From: CAYSZB01 sp964435475
GTDB taxonomy: Bacteria > Chloroflexota > Anaerolineae > Anaerolineales > Anaerolineaceae
Reading direction: 5' to 3'
DNA: 35,413 nucleotides
NCBI GenBank assembly: GCA_964435475.1
Contig: CAYSZB010000021.1
Span: 1-35,413, forward strand
The position numbers and the translations under genes were made by a program. Positions 25,290-33,354 of this stretch are shown here, one piece after another; position 1 is the stretch's first letter; each line of letters begins with the position of its first letter. The notes under the pieces were generated by a model. The model did no database searches. It was not told the DNA's origin and worked only from the letters and a program-made list of their open reading frames with translations.

Positions 25290-26087
25290 TTACTCCTGTA
25301 AGACAGGGAGATTAACCCCATCCGAAATTAGTAATTCCTGGGCTAGCGCGGCATAAGCTTGAGCACCGGTTGACTCAGGTGAATAAAGTGAAATTGGCAT
25401 TCCAAAAGATGGCGTTTCTGCCAGCCTGATGCTTCGCGGGATGATCGTCTTGAACACATTTCCGCCAAAGAACCTTCTAACTTCACGGACCACATCTCCA
25501 GCAAGGTTGGTTCGGCTGTCAAACATGGTCAATAAAACTCCACGGATCTTCAGCTGGGGGTAAAAAGACTGCCTGACCCGGTTTAGCGTTTGGGTCAATT
25601 GTCCCAACCCTTCCAGGGCAAGGTATTCACATTGCACCGGGATGATCACACCGTCTTCGGCGGCGATCAGTCCATTTAACGTCAATAATCCCAACGAAGG
25701 CGGACAGTCGATTAAAATATAATCATATCGCTCTTTAATTTTCTCGATTTCCTCTTTGAGTACGGCATGACGGTTCTCGTAACCTACCAGTTCGACCTCA
25801 GCGCCGGAAAGCGAAGGTGAAGAGGGGAGCAAAGATATCTTAAAACGTGGATTATGTAAAATATGATCCAGCGGGTTAACTGAACCCACCAATACCTCAT
25901 ATGTTCCTGCTGTGATCGTGTTCTTGTCAACACCGAGGCATGATGTGGCGTTGGCCTGGGGGTCCATATCTACCAGGAGCACTTTCTGACCGAATTTGCC
26001 GATATATGCCCCAAGGTTGATTGCCGTAGTGGTCTTTCCCACCCCGCCTTTCTGGTTAACGATTGTATAGATTTTACCTAATCTCAT
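25290..26087 (-). CDS. parA: chromosome partitioning ATPase ParA (Soj)
   Basis: Deviant-Walker ATPase that binds DNA as an ATP dimer and, with ParB, moves origins apart. The motifs are NQKGGVGKTTTAINLG (deviant Walker A, about residues 13-28), LLVDMDPQANATSCLG, YDYILIDCPPSLGLLTLNGL (Walker B region), and PVQCEYLALEGLGQL. The 265-aa length is that of chromosomal Soj. The order is PfkB kinase, parA, parB, amidohydrolase with gaps of nine, two and seven bases. This differs from the frequent rnpA-gidA-gidB-parA-parB neighbourhood near the origin. Confidence 0.95.
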   Translation of the reverse strand: MRLGKIYTIVNQKGGVGKTTTAINLGAYIGKFGQKVLLVDMDPQANATSCLGVDKNTITAGTYEVLVGSVNPLDHILHNPRFKISLLPSSPSLSGAEVELVGYENRHAVLKEEIEKIKERYDYILIDCPPSLGLLTLNGLIAAEDGVIIPVQCEYLALEGLGQLTQTLNRVRQSFYPQLKIRGVLLTMFDSRTNLAGDVVREVRRFFGGNVFKTIIPRSIRLAETPSFGMPISLYSPESTGAQAYAALAQELLISDGVNLPVLQE

Positions 26088-26096
26088 ACTTTACCT

Positions 26097-26954
26097 TTAA
26101 CCAATAATATCGGTCAACGCCTCATTGACCGAGTTTTCATCAGGTATGCTTTCGAAATAGCGCTTTGTTACGGAAATTGAAGACAGATGGATCGCAAAGC
26201 GGGTAGCCTCCCATGGGTCCCGTGTGCTGTTGAGCCTGCAGAAAAAAGCAGCTCCAAAAATATCCCCAGCGCCAGTATCCTCAACATAAGGCATATCTGG
26301 TGCGGTAAATCGATGCATGTCACCATGCCAATAGATGCGAGCGCCGTGTTCATTTTCTGTCACCACCAGTATTTTGCATAGGTCAGCAAGTTTTTCAATA
26401 AGTACCTCATCGTTTTGCACATCCTCATTACTGATAACGATCGCTTTTGCTTTGTGCGTGATCGAGTCGGGAATGTCCCACGTCTTGGGGTGGACTCTAC
26501 CTTCATGATCAGCACTGCGCAAAAAACCCTGCGGGGTCATGAAGAAAGAATCATCCGGAAGTTGTTCAAGAAAGCTCATGTCAATTTCGTTAATCACAGG
26601 ACCGATATGGATGATTTCAGCATTCATCCATGCTGGTGGAATATCATTCATCGAGATGCAATTTGCTGTATCGTATAAATATTGGATTCGACCGTTTGGT
26701 GTATGGATATTTTTAAAGGTTGTAGAGTATTGGGATGCTTTGTTGCAAACCTGAAGGCAGTCAATGGCACTGAGGTCGATCTCAGGGTTGAAACTGCTAA
26801 CAATGCCCACTCTTTTTCCCAACCGGTTGGCTGTTAAACCCGAATAAGCCACGGTCCCACCCAAACGCGGACCAGAATCTGTCAGATCCTGGGTGACATG
26901 TCCCAGGATCAGGTAGTCGATTGGCTTGGCATTTTCTTTTGTGACAATTGGCAT
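26097..26954 (-). CDS. PfkB-family carbohydrate/nucleoside kinase
   Basis: The 285-aa protein is a ribokinase-like kinase. The N-terminal part has DYLILGHVTQDL and a GGTVAYSGLTANRLG glycine-rich segment. The C-terminal signature YVEDTGAGDIFGAAFFCRL (about residues 225-243) holds the catalytic Asp and the anion hole. The substrate cannot be told; sugars and nucleosides are the usual ones. The lid region is short. The gene begins 18 bases after the zinc-ribbon gene and ends nine bases before parA. An operon with parAB has no obvious functional reason. Confidence 0.88.
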   Translation of the reverse strand: MPIVTKENAKPIDYLILGHVTQDLTDSGPRLGGTVAYSGLTANRLGKRVGIVSSFNPEIDLSAIDCLQVCNKASQYSTTFKNIHTPNGRIQYLYDTANCISMNDIPPAWMNAEIIHIGPVINEIDMSFLEQLPDDSFFMTPQGFLRSADHEGRVHPKTWDIPDSITHKAKAIVISNEDVQNDEVLIEKLADLCKILVVTENEHGARIYWHGDMHRFTAPDMPYVEDTGAGDIFGAAFFCRLNSTRDPWEATRFAIHLSSISVTKRYFESIPDENSVNEALTDIIG

Positions 26955-26972
26955 GATAAAAGTACCTACAAG

Positions 26973-27443
26973 TTATTTTTTATTCTTCGCAATGGCGAGG
27001 TCGTCGAACTTGATCAGGTTCTCATTTCCACAATATGGACAAAGTTCCCAATCCAGGTCGATCAACTTACCACATTTCAAGCAGTCCTTGCGCACCTGCT
27101 TATGACAGGTCACGCAGACCTTCCAGTCATCCTGTAAAACCTGATCACACTGGGTACAGTGTTTCTCACTACCTATTTCTTTGAATAGTAACTCTTCCTT
27201 CACACTTGATATGAAGATTTCATCCAATGTCTGCCTGGGACGAATTGACAGGTAGATCAATAGCCCGGGCACAAAGAAAATCAAAACCAATAGGCAACTG
27301 AATAGTAACGCAACCCATGCTCTGCTTCGTTTCCTGATATCACTTACTGTCCAATAGATCAGTGCTATCCACAGCCCTGCAATCATAACGGCCAGGTAAA
27401 GAATTAGCCAGCCGGGTAGGTTAATTGTGTTTAATAATCTCAT
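26973..27443 (-). CDS. membrane protein with double zinc ribbon
   Basis: The 156-aa protein has two N-terminal membrane helices (about residues 8-33 and 41-65). After a linker it has four CxxC pairs: CTQC, CVTC, CLKC and CPYC (about 97-141), that is, two zinc ribbons of the double-zinc-ribbon type. PGLLIYLSIRPRQTLDE after the second helix resembles phospholipase D N-terminal-like membrane regions. Zinc ribbons of this sort often mediate protein or nucleic acid contacts. Function is unknown. It is the first gene of the minus-strand run with PfkB and parAB. Confidence 0.8.
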   Translation of the reverse strand: MRLLNTINLPGWLILYLAVMIAGLWIALIYWTVSDIRKRSRAWVALLFSCLLVLIFFVPGLLIYLSIRPRQTLDEIFISSVKEELLFKEIGSEKHCTQCDQVLQDDWKVCVTCHKQVRKDCLKCGKLIDLDWELCPYCGNENLIKFDDLAIAKNKK

Positions 27444-27656
27444 CTCATCTCTGACCCCAAAATTATAGCATGGAAGAGACCTTGATCATGCGACAATACG
27501 CTTGCCATAATTGAAAATGCTTAGGGCTTGACTAAGTTTTTCTGCTGCATTATAGCCAATTCTCTCCCATTTTTGCTTTGTTTATCTTAAGACCCGCCAC
27601 GGAGTAACTGGCGATAATTTTCTCTGCTTATAAATGTAAAAAATATTCTTTGCATA
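27444..27656. other. divergent intergenic region
   Basis: About 213 bases between two divergent genes must hold both promoters. On the plus strand, AT-rich DNA with several TATAAT-like strings precedes 27657, but I cannot choose one. I see no hairpin or small gene. Confidence 0.5.
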
Positions 27657-29411
27657 ATGATAAAATCAAAATTGATGGTAACTGATCTTTCAACTTACAA
27701 AGATGCCCTTGATGATTTTCGCCGCGAGCGTTCACATGCTGCCTTGCGCCGTTTTTGGTCTGGCTTGACCGGACGCAACCTGGACCTGCTGCGGTTTGAT
27801 GAGATATCAAACCGATTGTATGCCACCACCAAAGCTGATCGCGGCCTTCAGAATATCCCAGTCAAGGACATCGTTGGTAGTGTGGGGCGTTACCAGGATT
27901 TTGATCGCGATTTTCTGCCATTACTGGATAATGACATGCATCGGTGGGCTGGTGTAAAGACTGCCATGATCAGCAAGTCCTCAGGTGGTCTGCCACCCAT
28001 CTCGGTTTACAAACTTGGTGACGCTTATTTTGTCCTCGATGGCAATCACAGGGTATCCATCGCCAAACAAATGGGATTTGAAGAGATCGAAGCCTATGTG
28101 ACTGAGTTTAAAACCAAGGGCACATTTACTCCTGGTATGACCCCATCCCAATTGATCATTGAACAGGAATACCTGGATTTCCTGAAGGACACAGGCATTG
28201 ATGACATCCTTCCTGGAGTGAACCTCAAGTTGACCTCGACAGTACTTTATGGATTACTCAAGGAACACATCAATGTTCATCGCTACTACATGGGAATAGA
28301 ACAATCACATGAACCCCCATATGCTGAAGCCGTTGAACACTGGTATGTTACTGTCTATCAGCCAGTTGTCGGGTTGTTACGTGACCTGGGTGTTATGCGT
28401 GAATTTCCTGATAGTAGCGAAACAGACCTCTATCTTTGGGTTCTGGATCACCAATCCCGTCTGCAGGAAGAATATGCGTTACCTGTTCGCACGGATATCG
28501 CTGCCGGTGACCTGGCATTGCAAGAAGGCAAAAGACTGCCCGCCTTGGAAAATCGTGCAGTGCAGCAGGTTGATTCAATACTCGCCCGATCGCTGACTGG
28601 CGGGAGTTCAAACGTCGAGAGCTCACAAAAAAACCTTTTTACACTTGAGGATGCCCTGTTTCAAGATATCCTTGTCGCCATCAATGGACAGGAAGAGGGA
28701 TGGTCTGGGCTCGACCAGGCTGTGATCTTTCGTAACCTGGTCGGTGGCAGGATCTGGGGTTTGCACATTACATCCGAAGACCAGGTCTCGGAAGCGCAGC
28801 GCACTGCACTTGAGGAGCGTTTTTCAGCTGCCATCGCACCTTCCAGCGATCCGGGTAAAATATTCATATCCTCAGGTGAAATAACCCCAATCATTCTCTC
28901 TCATGCCAGGTTGACAGATCTTCTTGTCCTAAGGCTTATGTATCCCCCATCCGCCAGTGTCTTTGATCGCTTCAGTTCCGGCTTTATTTCCATAGCCAGC
29001 AAGATCAACAAACCCATCCTTGTGGTAGGTAAGGAGATTACTGCCATGGATAAATGCCTACTAGCCTTTGATGGAAGCACTCAAAGCAAGGAAGCTCTCT
29101 ACATCGCCAGTTATTTGGCTGCCCGTTGGAATAACCGCTTGCATGTCGTGACCGTCGATGATGGCTCCCCGGATCTTCCTGCAGCAGTTGCCAGCGCCCG
29201 AACTTACCTGAAAAAGCTGGGAATTGACTTTGAATACTACTTAAAACAGGGCAAAGTTGCAGACCAGATCTTTGATCTGATCAACCAGCTTGATATTAAT
29301 TGCCTTTTCCTGGGGGGGTATAAGTCATCTGCTTTCGTTACTTCCCTTTTTGGATCAACCGTAGACCCCCTCTTAAGGAATTTGACTATCCCTATTTTGT
29401 TGTGCCATTAA
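27657..29411 (+). CDS. ParB/Srx-fold domain fused to tandem universal stress protein domains
   Basis: The 584-aa protein starts with a helical segment (about residues 10-60). A ParB/sulfiredoxin-like domain follows (about 65-155): KDIVGSVGRYQDFDRDFLPL, then ISVYKLGDAYFVLDGNHRVSIAKQMG (D128-G129-N130-H131-R132). A helical middle part covers about 165-330. Two USP-like domains end it (about 338-460 and 462-584; the second has KCLLAFDGSTQSKEALYIASYLAARW and LFLGGYKSSAFVTSLFGSTVD). The ParB-like part shows the DGNHR box, so nucleotide binding or hydrolysis is conceivable. No function is known to me. There is no clear ribosome-binding site; ATG 27657 is the first start and ATG 27675 is an alternative. 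Confidence 0.8.
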   Translation: MIKSKLMVTDLSTYKDALDDFRRERSHAALRRFWSGLTGRNLDLLRFDEISNRLYATTKADRGLQNIPVKDIVGSVGRYQDFDRDFLPLLDNDMHRWAGVKTAMISKSSGGLPPISVYKLGDAYFVLDGNHRVSIAKQMGFEEIEAYVTEFKTKGTFTPGMTPSQLIIEQEYLDFLKDTGIDDILPGVNLKLTSTVLYGLLKEHINVHRYYMGIEQSHEPPYAEAVEHWYVTVYQPVVGLLRDLGVMREFPDSSETDLYLWVLDHQSRLQEEYALPVRTDIAAGDLALQEGKRLPALENRAVQQVDSILARSLTGGSSNVESSQKNLFTLEDALFQDILVAINGQEEGWSGLDQAVIFRNLVGGRIWGLHITSEDQVSEAQRTALEERFSAAIAPSSDPGKIFISSGEITPIILSHARLTDLLVLRLMYPPSASVFDRFSSGFISIASKINKPILVVGKEITAMDKCLLAFDGSTQSKEALYIASYLAARWNNRLHVVTVDDGSPDLPAAVASARTYLKKLGIDFEYYLKQGKVADQIFDLINQLDINCLFLGGYKSSAFVTSLFGSTVDPLLRNLTIPILLCH

Positions 29412-32400
29412 GCAATCCTGCGGATCGCCATCATTGTTGTATCATCGCTCAAGGTATCGGTTTCACTGAACCTGGTTAGTTCCACGTCGATCCTGACCAG
29501 TAATTGGCGGGGTTCCAAACCAATGCATTTCGCCAGGGCTTCCTGATAGCGGACCTCGCCAAAAAGCTGTCCATCCTGACTGAAGGTCTCAGTGACACCA
29601 TCAGTGTGCATGACCAGGTAATCTCCCGGCAATAGAGTAACTTCCTTTTCTGCGAGTTTGATGTCAGGCATTGCCCCGATCGCGATCTGCCTTTGTGCAA
29701 GAGCGATCAATTGGTTTGTACCCTGGCGCATGATATATGGCGGATTATGCCCTGCGTTGGTGTAGCGCAAGGTCCCGCTTTTTGAGTCCAGGATCCCATA
29801 AAAGATCGTTACAAAAAGACCCTTTTGCGAGTTTCCCAAAAGCAGTTCATTAAGTTTTTCAAGAGTCCTTGATGTAGTCAGCTTTACGTCTGCAACACCT
29901 CGCAACATGGTTCTTGCCACAGCCATGTAGAGAGAGGCTGCCAACCCCTTGTCAGATACATCAGCGATCAACAGTGCGTATTGTTCAGGTGCTACCTGGA
30001 ATATGTCGTAAAAATCACCGCCGACCTGTCTCGCTGTCTTCCATAGGACATCGATCTCGTATCCCTGGACTGGGGGTAATACTTCCGGTAAAAAAGTCTT
30101 CTGGATCTCCCGCGCCAGTTGGAATTCACGGTTCAGGCGCTCGTTGGCCAGTTGTGCCTTGGTGAAAAGGTCATTCTGGATCGCCAGGATCGCCTGTTGG
30201 GCAATCCCATTGATCAATTCAAACCGCCGTTTCCGATTTGGCCTGAATGACTCCTCCTGCGTGACCAGTGCGCCGACAAGTTCGTTGTTGACCATGAATG
30301 GGATCCCAATAATGATCCCGGATTTAGTGTTAAGAAGATCATCCTTCTCTTTTCCTTCCACATCGGGGATGATCAGGTCCCAGTCCTCCAGGGATAAAGG
30401 CGTTGTGATTGGTTGTATGATCGCCAGGTTGTTGATCGTGATCTCATCGATGAGCGGAAAGTCGCCGATCTCATATGTGGTTTCATCGAGAGCCTCGTTG
30501 AGTAAGGCAACTGGTTTGGTAGTATGGAAGTGTTGGGGACGAATCGTGTTTGCTAGCTGGTCGACTTGGTAGATCACACAGCTATCGATCCCGACGATAA
30601 GAGGTAAGAGATTGACGATGGATTCCAGAATGTCTTCCAGCTGATTGTTACTCACGATCTCTTGGGCAACCTGCAGCAGGATCGTTGAGGCATAAGCTTC
30701 CTCCTGCCGGGCTTCTGAGAGACGAATATTTTCAGCAGCCGTAGCGCTCAGCTGCGAGATCCCCTGGATGATCATCATCGTTTCATCGCTCATAATCTCT
30801 GAATTATTGGCGGTGAATGGATGATCTTTGACCACCAGAAATGCACCCAGCAGCTCTCCATGGGTTATCAGTGGCAGCAGGACCACGGTTTTATTGGTCA
30901 ACCCCGCACAGATTTCTTCTTCCAGCATTAATTCACCCAATGGGTCGGTGATCAATAAAGCTTCTGTTTGGTGGATCATCCTGTCGAAGGCAGGAGCATG
31001 CTCGATCGCCATCGGCAGGTTCGCATGACAGTCATTTAATGATGATCCATATATTGCATGCAGGAGGAAGAGGTCCGAGTGGTCTTCCCGCAGGAACAAT
31101 CCACAGCCTTCAATCCCGGCGAGCAAAGGGGTAAGCCTGACCACGGTATCGGCCAGTTCACTGATCGATGTGAGCGATTGGGTGGCATTGGCTACCTGCA
31201 ATAGCACTGTTGAGATCCAGGCCTGCTTCTGAGAATCCTGGAAGAGCCTGAAATTATCGATCGCGATGGCTGCAAACCCGGCGAAGGATGTCGTAACGTT
31301 AATTGATTCGTTGCCAAACTTGCCTTCCTGCTGGTGGTAAAGGACCAAGAACCCCAACAGTTGCTCGCCGGCCGTGATCGAGGCTGCAATTGCTGAGTGC
31401 CCATCAGGCAGGTCAAGCGATCGCTCAAAATTGTCCTGTATGCTTCCCGGTTTGCGGATAACAGGTTCCGAGAGAAGGCCTTCATCCCAAAACCAGGTCG
31501 GTTTTTCTGAATATATCCTGCTGTTTTGATGAATCATGACCTCACCATGACACATGCAGGCTGCCAGGACCGCTTTTTCCGGGCTGTCAGGGCTTTGGGT
31601 TTCATTCGTTTCAGTCAACCAGATGGCTGAACCATCTGTTGGCAGGATCTCAGCGATCTCCTTCAGGATGACAGATAGAATTTGTTCTAGCTCATTTGCC
31701 TGTGCCAATTGAATTGCCACATCTTTGACGCTTTCAGCCACCCTCCTGCGCCAGGTCTCGGCGTTGTAAAGTTTTGCGTTACGCACGGAAACAGCGATGT
31801 TCTTAGCCAGCGTTTCCAGAATTTCGATGTCTGTTGGTTCAAAAGCATTCAGCACCGGGGATTGCAGGTCCAAAATTCCGAGGATGTTGTCTCCAAACAG
31901 GAGCGGTAATGCCAATTCACTACCTTGAGTCTCCTTCGCAAGTGGACTCGGGATGTAATTATTTACCTGGCTAACATCATTGATCCATTTCGCCTGCTTT
32001 TCCCTTGCCACCCAGGCGATGACCCCCTCTTCCGAATCGATTTTAAATGAGATATTGGTTTCTTTATAATAAGCAGCCCGCTCGCCAGCCCCGGCCATGA
32101 AAAATATTTCATTTTTATCAGGCTGAACCAGATATATATGAACATAGGGTATCTTAAAGTGGTCATGGATCAGTTCAGCAATGCGTTTTAGCAGAAGGTC
32201 CAGGTCCAAAATGGAAGTGGTTGCCCGGCTGACCTCAGCAATCGCTGCAAGATACTCTGAACGCCTGGCTACCCTGCCATACAATGCGATACGCTGAACC
32301 GCGATGGCGATCGCATCTGCCAGCACCTGCAGGAGCAACACATCCGGTTGATGGCCTTCGTTTTCCCGGATGACCAGGCTGCCGATCTGTTGTTCAGCGA

Positions 32401-32695
32401 TATTTAATGGAAGTATGATACCTGGCGGCAGCACCTTACTAATCCTGGAATATTCACTTGATGTCAATTGTGGCTTGTTCCTGCTGCTTGCCGCGCTAAA
32501 ACCCAGGTTTCCGTTCAGATCATTAATTAACAACGCAGCATACTCGCATCCGAATGCCTCCTGGATCAGAGCTGTTGCCTTGGAAGTCATACTCTCCAGG
32601 CCGGTCAATGTTAAAAGTTTTTCATTGATCTGGCGTATCAGCAGAAGATGATTACTCGAATTATCGTCCAAAGGGTTATCCTGACTGTCATGCAC
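29408..32695 (-). CDS. multi-GAF PP2C (SpoIIE/RsbU-type) serine phosphatase
   Basis: The 1095-aa protein has about five GAF-like sensor repeats (roughly 20-140, 150-310, 320-480, 505-665 and 670-840). A coiled coil (NREFQLAREIQKTFLP) and a C-terminal PP2C phosphatase domain (about 865-1095) follow. The metal-binding and catalytic motifs are present: GGDFYDIF, ADVSDKGLAAS, MHTDGVTETF and LSDDTTMMAI. Such phosphatases dephosphorylate STAS anti-anti-sigma factors in partner switching. The upstream HATPase (two bases away) is the natural antagonist, but no STAS or sigma gene is in the window. No membrane helix is seen. It ends with a four-base overlap with the convergent USP gene. Confidence 0.92.
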   Translation of the reverse strand: MHDSQDNPLDDNSSNHLLLIRQINEKLLTLTGLESMTSKATALIQEAFGCEYAALLINDLNGNLGFSAASSRNKPQLTSSEYSRISKVLPPGIILPLNIAEQQIGSLVIRENEGHQPDVLLLQVLADAIAIAVQRIALYGRVARRSEYLAAIAEVSRATTSILDLDLLLKRIAELIHDHFKIPYVHIYLVQPDKNEIFFMAGAGERAAYYKETNISFKIDSEEGVIAWVAREKQAKWINDVSQVNNYIPSPLAKETQGSELALPLLFGDNILGILDLQSPVLNAFEPTDIEILETLAKNIAVSVRNAKLYNAETWRRRVAESVKDVAIQLAQANELEQILSVILKEIAEILPTDGSAIWLTETNETQSPDSPEKAVLAACMCHGEVMIHQNSRIYSEKPTWFWDEGLLSEPVIRKPGSIQDNFERSLDLPDGHSAIAASITAGEQLLGFLVLYHQQEGKFGNESINVTTSFAGFAAIAIDNFRLFQDSQKQAWISTVLLQVANATQSLTSISELADTVVRLTPLLAGIEGCGLFLREDHSDLFLLHAIYGSSLNDCHANLPMAIEHAPAFDRMIHQTEALLITDPLGELMLEEEICAGLTNKTVVLLPLITHGELLGAFLVVKDHPFTANNSEIMSDETMMIIQGISQLSATAAENIRLSEARQEEAYASTILLQVAQEIVSNNQLEDILESIVNLLPLIVGIDSCVIYQVDQLANTIRPQHFHTTKPVALLNEALDETTYEIGDFPLIDEITINNLAIIQPITTPLSLEDWDLIIPDVEGKEKDDLLNTKSGIIIGIPFMVNNELVGALVTQEESFRPNRKRRFELINGIAQQAILAIQNDLFTKAQLANERLNREFQLAREIQKTFLPEVLPPVQGYEIDVLWKTARQVGGDFYDIFQVAPEQYALLIADVSDKGLAASLYMAVARTMLRGVADVKLTTSRTLEKLNELLLGNSQKGLFVTIFYGILDSKSGTLRYTNAGHNPPYIMRQGTNQLIALAQRQIAIGAMPDIKLAEKEVTLLPGDYLVMHTDGVTETFSQDGQLFGEVRYQEALAKCIGLEPRQLLVRIDVELTRFSETDTLSDDTTMMAIRRIA

Positions 32696-32697
32696 GC

Positions 32698-33108
32698 TCA
32701 GGAGCAGTACTTGATCAGAGTCAATTTGTTCTGGAAAGGATTTGAAAAGTCGTACTCTACTTCATCCATTAACTTGCGCATAATGTAAAGCCCCAGCCCA
32801 CGTTCTCGCCGTTCTTCCAGAGGCTTATCAAGAACCGGATCCGGTATGGTGGCCGGGTCAAAGGGCTCGCCATCATCAAGGATGGAGATCCTGATCCCAT
32901 CATGCAACCTTTCAACCCAAATCTCAATATATCCCAACACATCCAATCCATATGCATGATCGATAATGTTGGATACCGCCTCATCTACTGAGATCTGGAT
33001 GTTGTACACTTCTTCCGGGTTAAATCCTACTTTCTCAGCCTCGCGGATCACCAACTTGCTGATCCTTTCGAGACTTTTGAAATCACCCGGAAATATTTCT
33101 TTGATCAC
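32698..33108 (-). CDS. RsbW/SpoIIAB-type HATPase (anti-sigma factor kinase)
   Basis: The 136-aa protein is a stand-alone GHKL ATPase domain: N box SVDEAVSNIIDHAYG (about residues 43-57), G1 box ILDDGEPFDP, and G2 box ERGLGLYIMRKLMDEVEY. A proline-rich lid is replaced by DPVLDKPLEERR. Family members bind a sigma factor or phosphorylate a STAS protein on serine. Its immediate partner is the GAF-PP2C phosphatase encoded two bases downstream, so the pair forms a switch whose target must be encoded elsewhere. The start ATG 33108 has no strong ribosome-binding site. Confidence 0.88.
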   Translation of the reverse strand: MIKEIFPGDFKSLERISKLVIREAEKVGFNPEEVYNIQISVDEAVSNIIDHAYGLDVLGYIEIWVERLHDGIRISILDDGEPFDPATIPDPVLDKPLEERRERGLGLYIMRKLMDEVEYDFSNPFQNKLTLIKYCS

Positions 33109-33257
33109 TGTTAATTCCTAACAAGTTTTATTTATTAAATTATATCTTTAAATCAGAGAGCTTGCCTGATAAAGGGAGTAATGAAGAAGGGTGGATCGAG
33201 AGCTTGCGATTCGATCTTTGTTTTCAAACCTGAATTCTTGAATTGTTTTGGTTAACC

Positions 33258-33309
33258 GGGTCTGCCTGGCATTCACAAGATTGAAAGTTTTCGTTAACCA
33301 GGCAGACCC
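33258..33309. repeat. 12-bp perfect inverted repeat in the anti-sigma/SDR intergenic region
   Basis: GGGTCTGCCTGG (33258-33269) is repeated inverted as CCAGGCAGACCC (33298-33309) with 28 bases between. GTTAACC occurs next to both arms (33251-33257 and 33293-33299) in the same orientation. It lies after the SDR gene and before the HATPase gene on the minus strand. There is no T tract on either side, so a simple terminator is unlikely. It may be an operator, a processed mRNA hairpin, or a copy of a dispersed repeat. Confidence 0.6.
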
Positions 33310-33354
33310 AATTATCGAACTAAAGACAAGAGCCTTATCTCTGCACTTGTTGAC

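Noticed and set aside
24400..27443. parS site near parAB
   Set aside because: No sequence close to the 16-bp parS palindrome was noticed.
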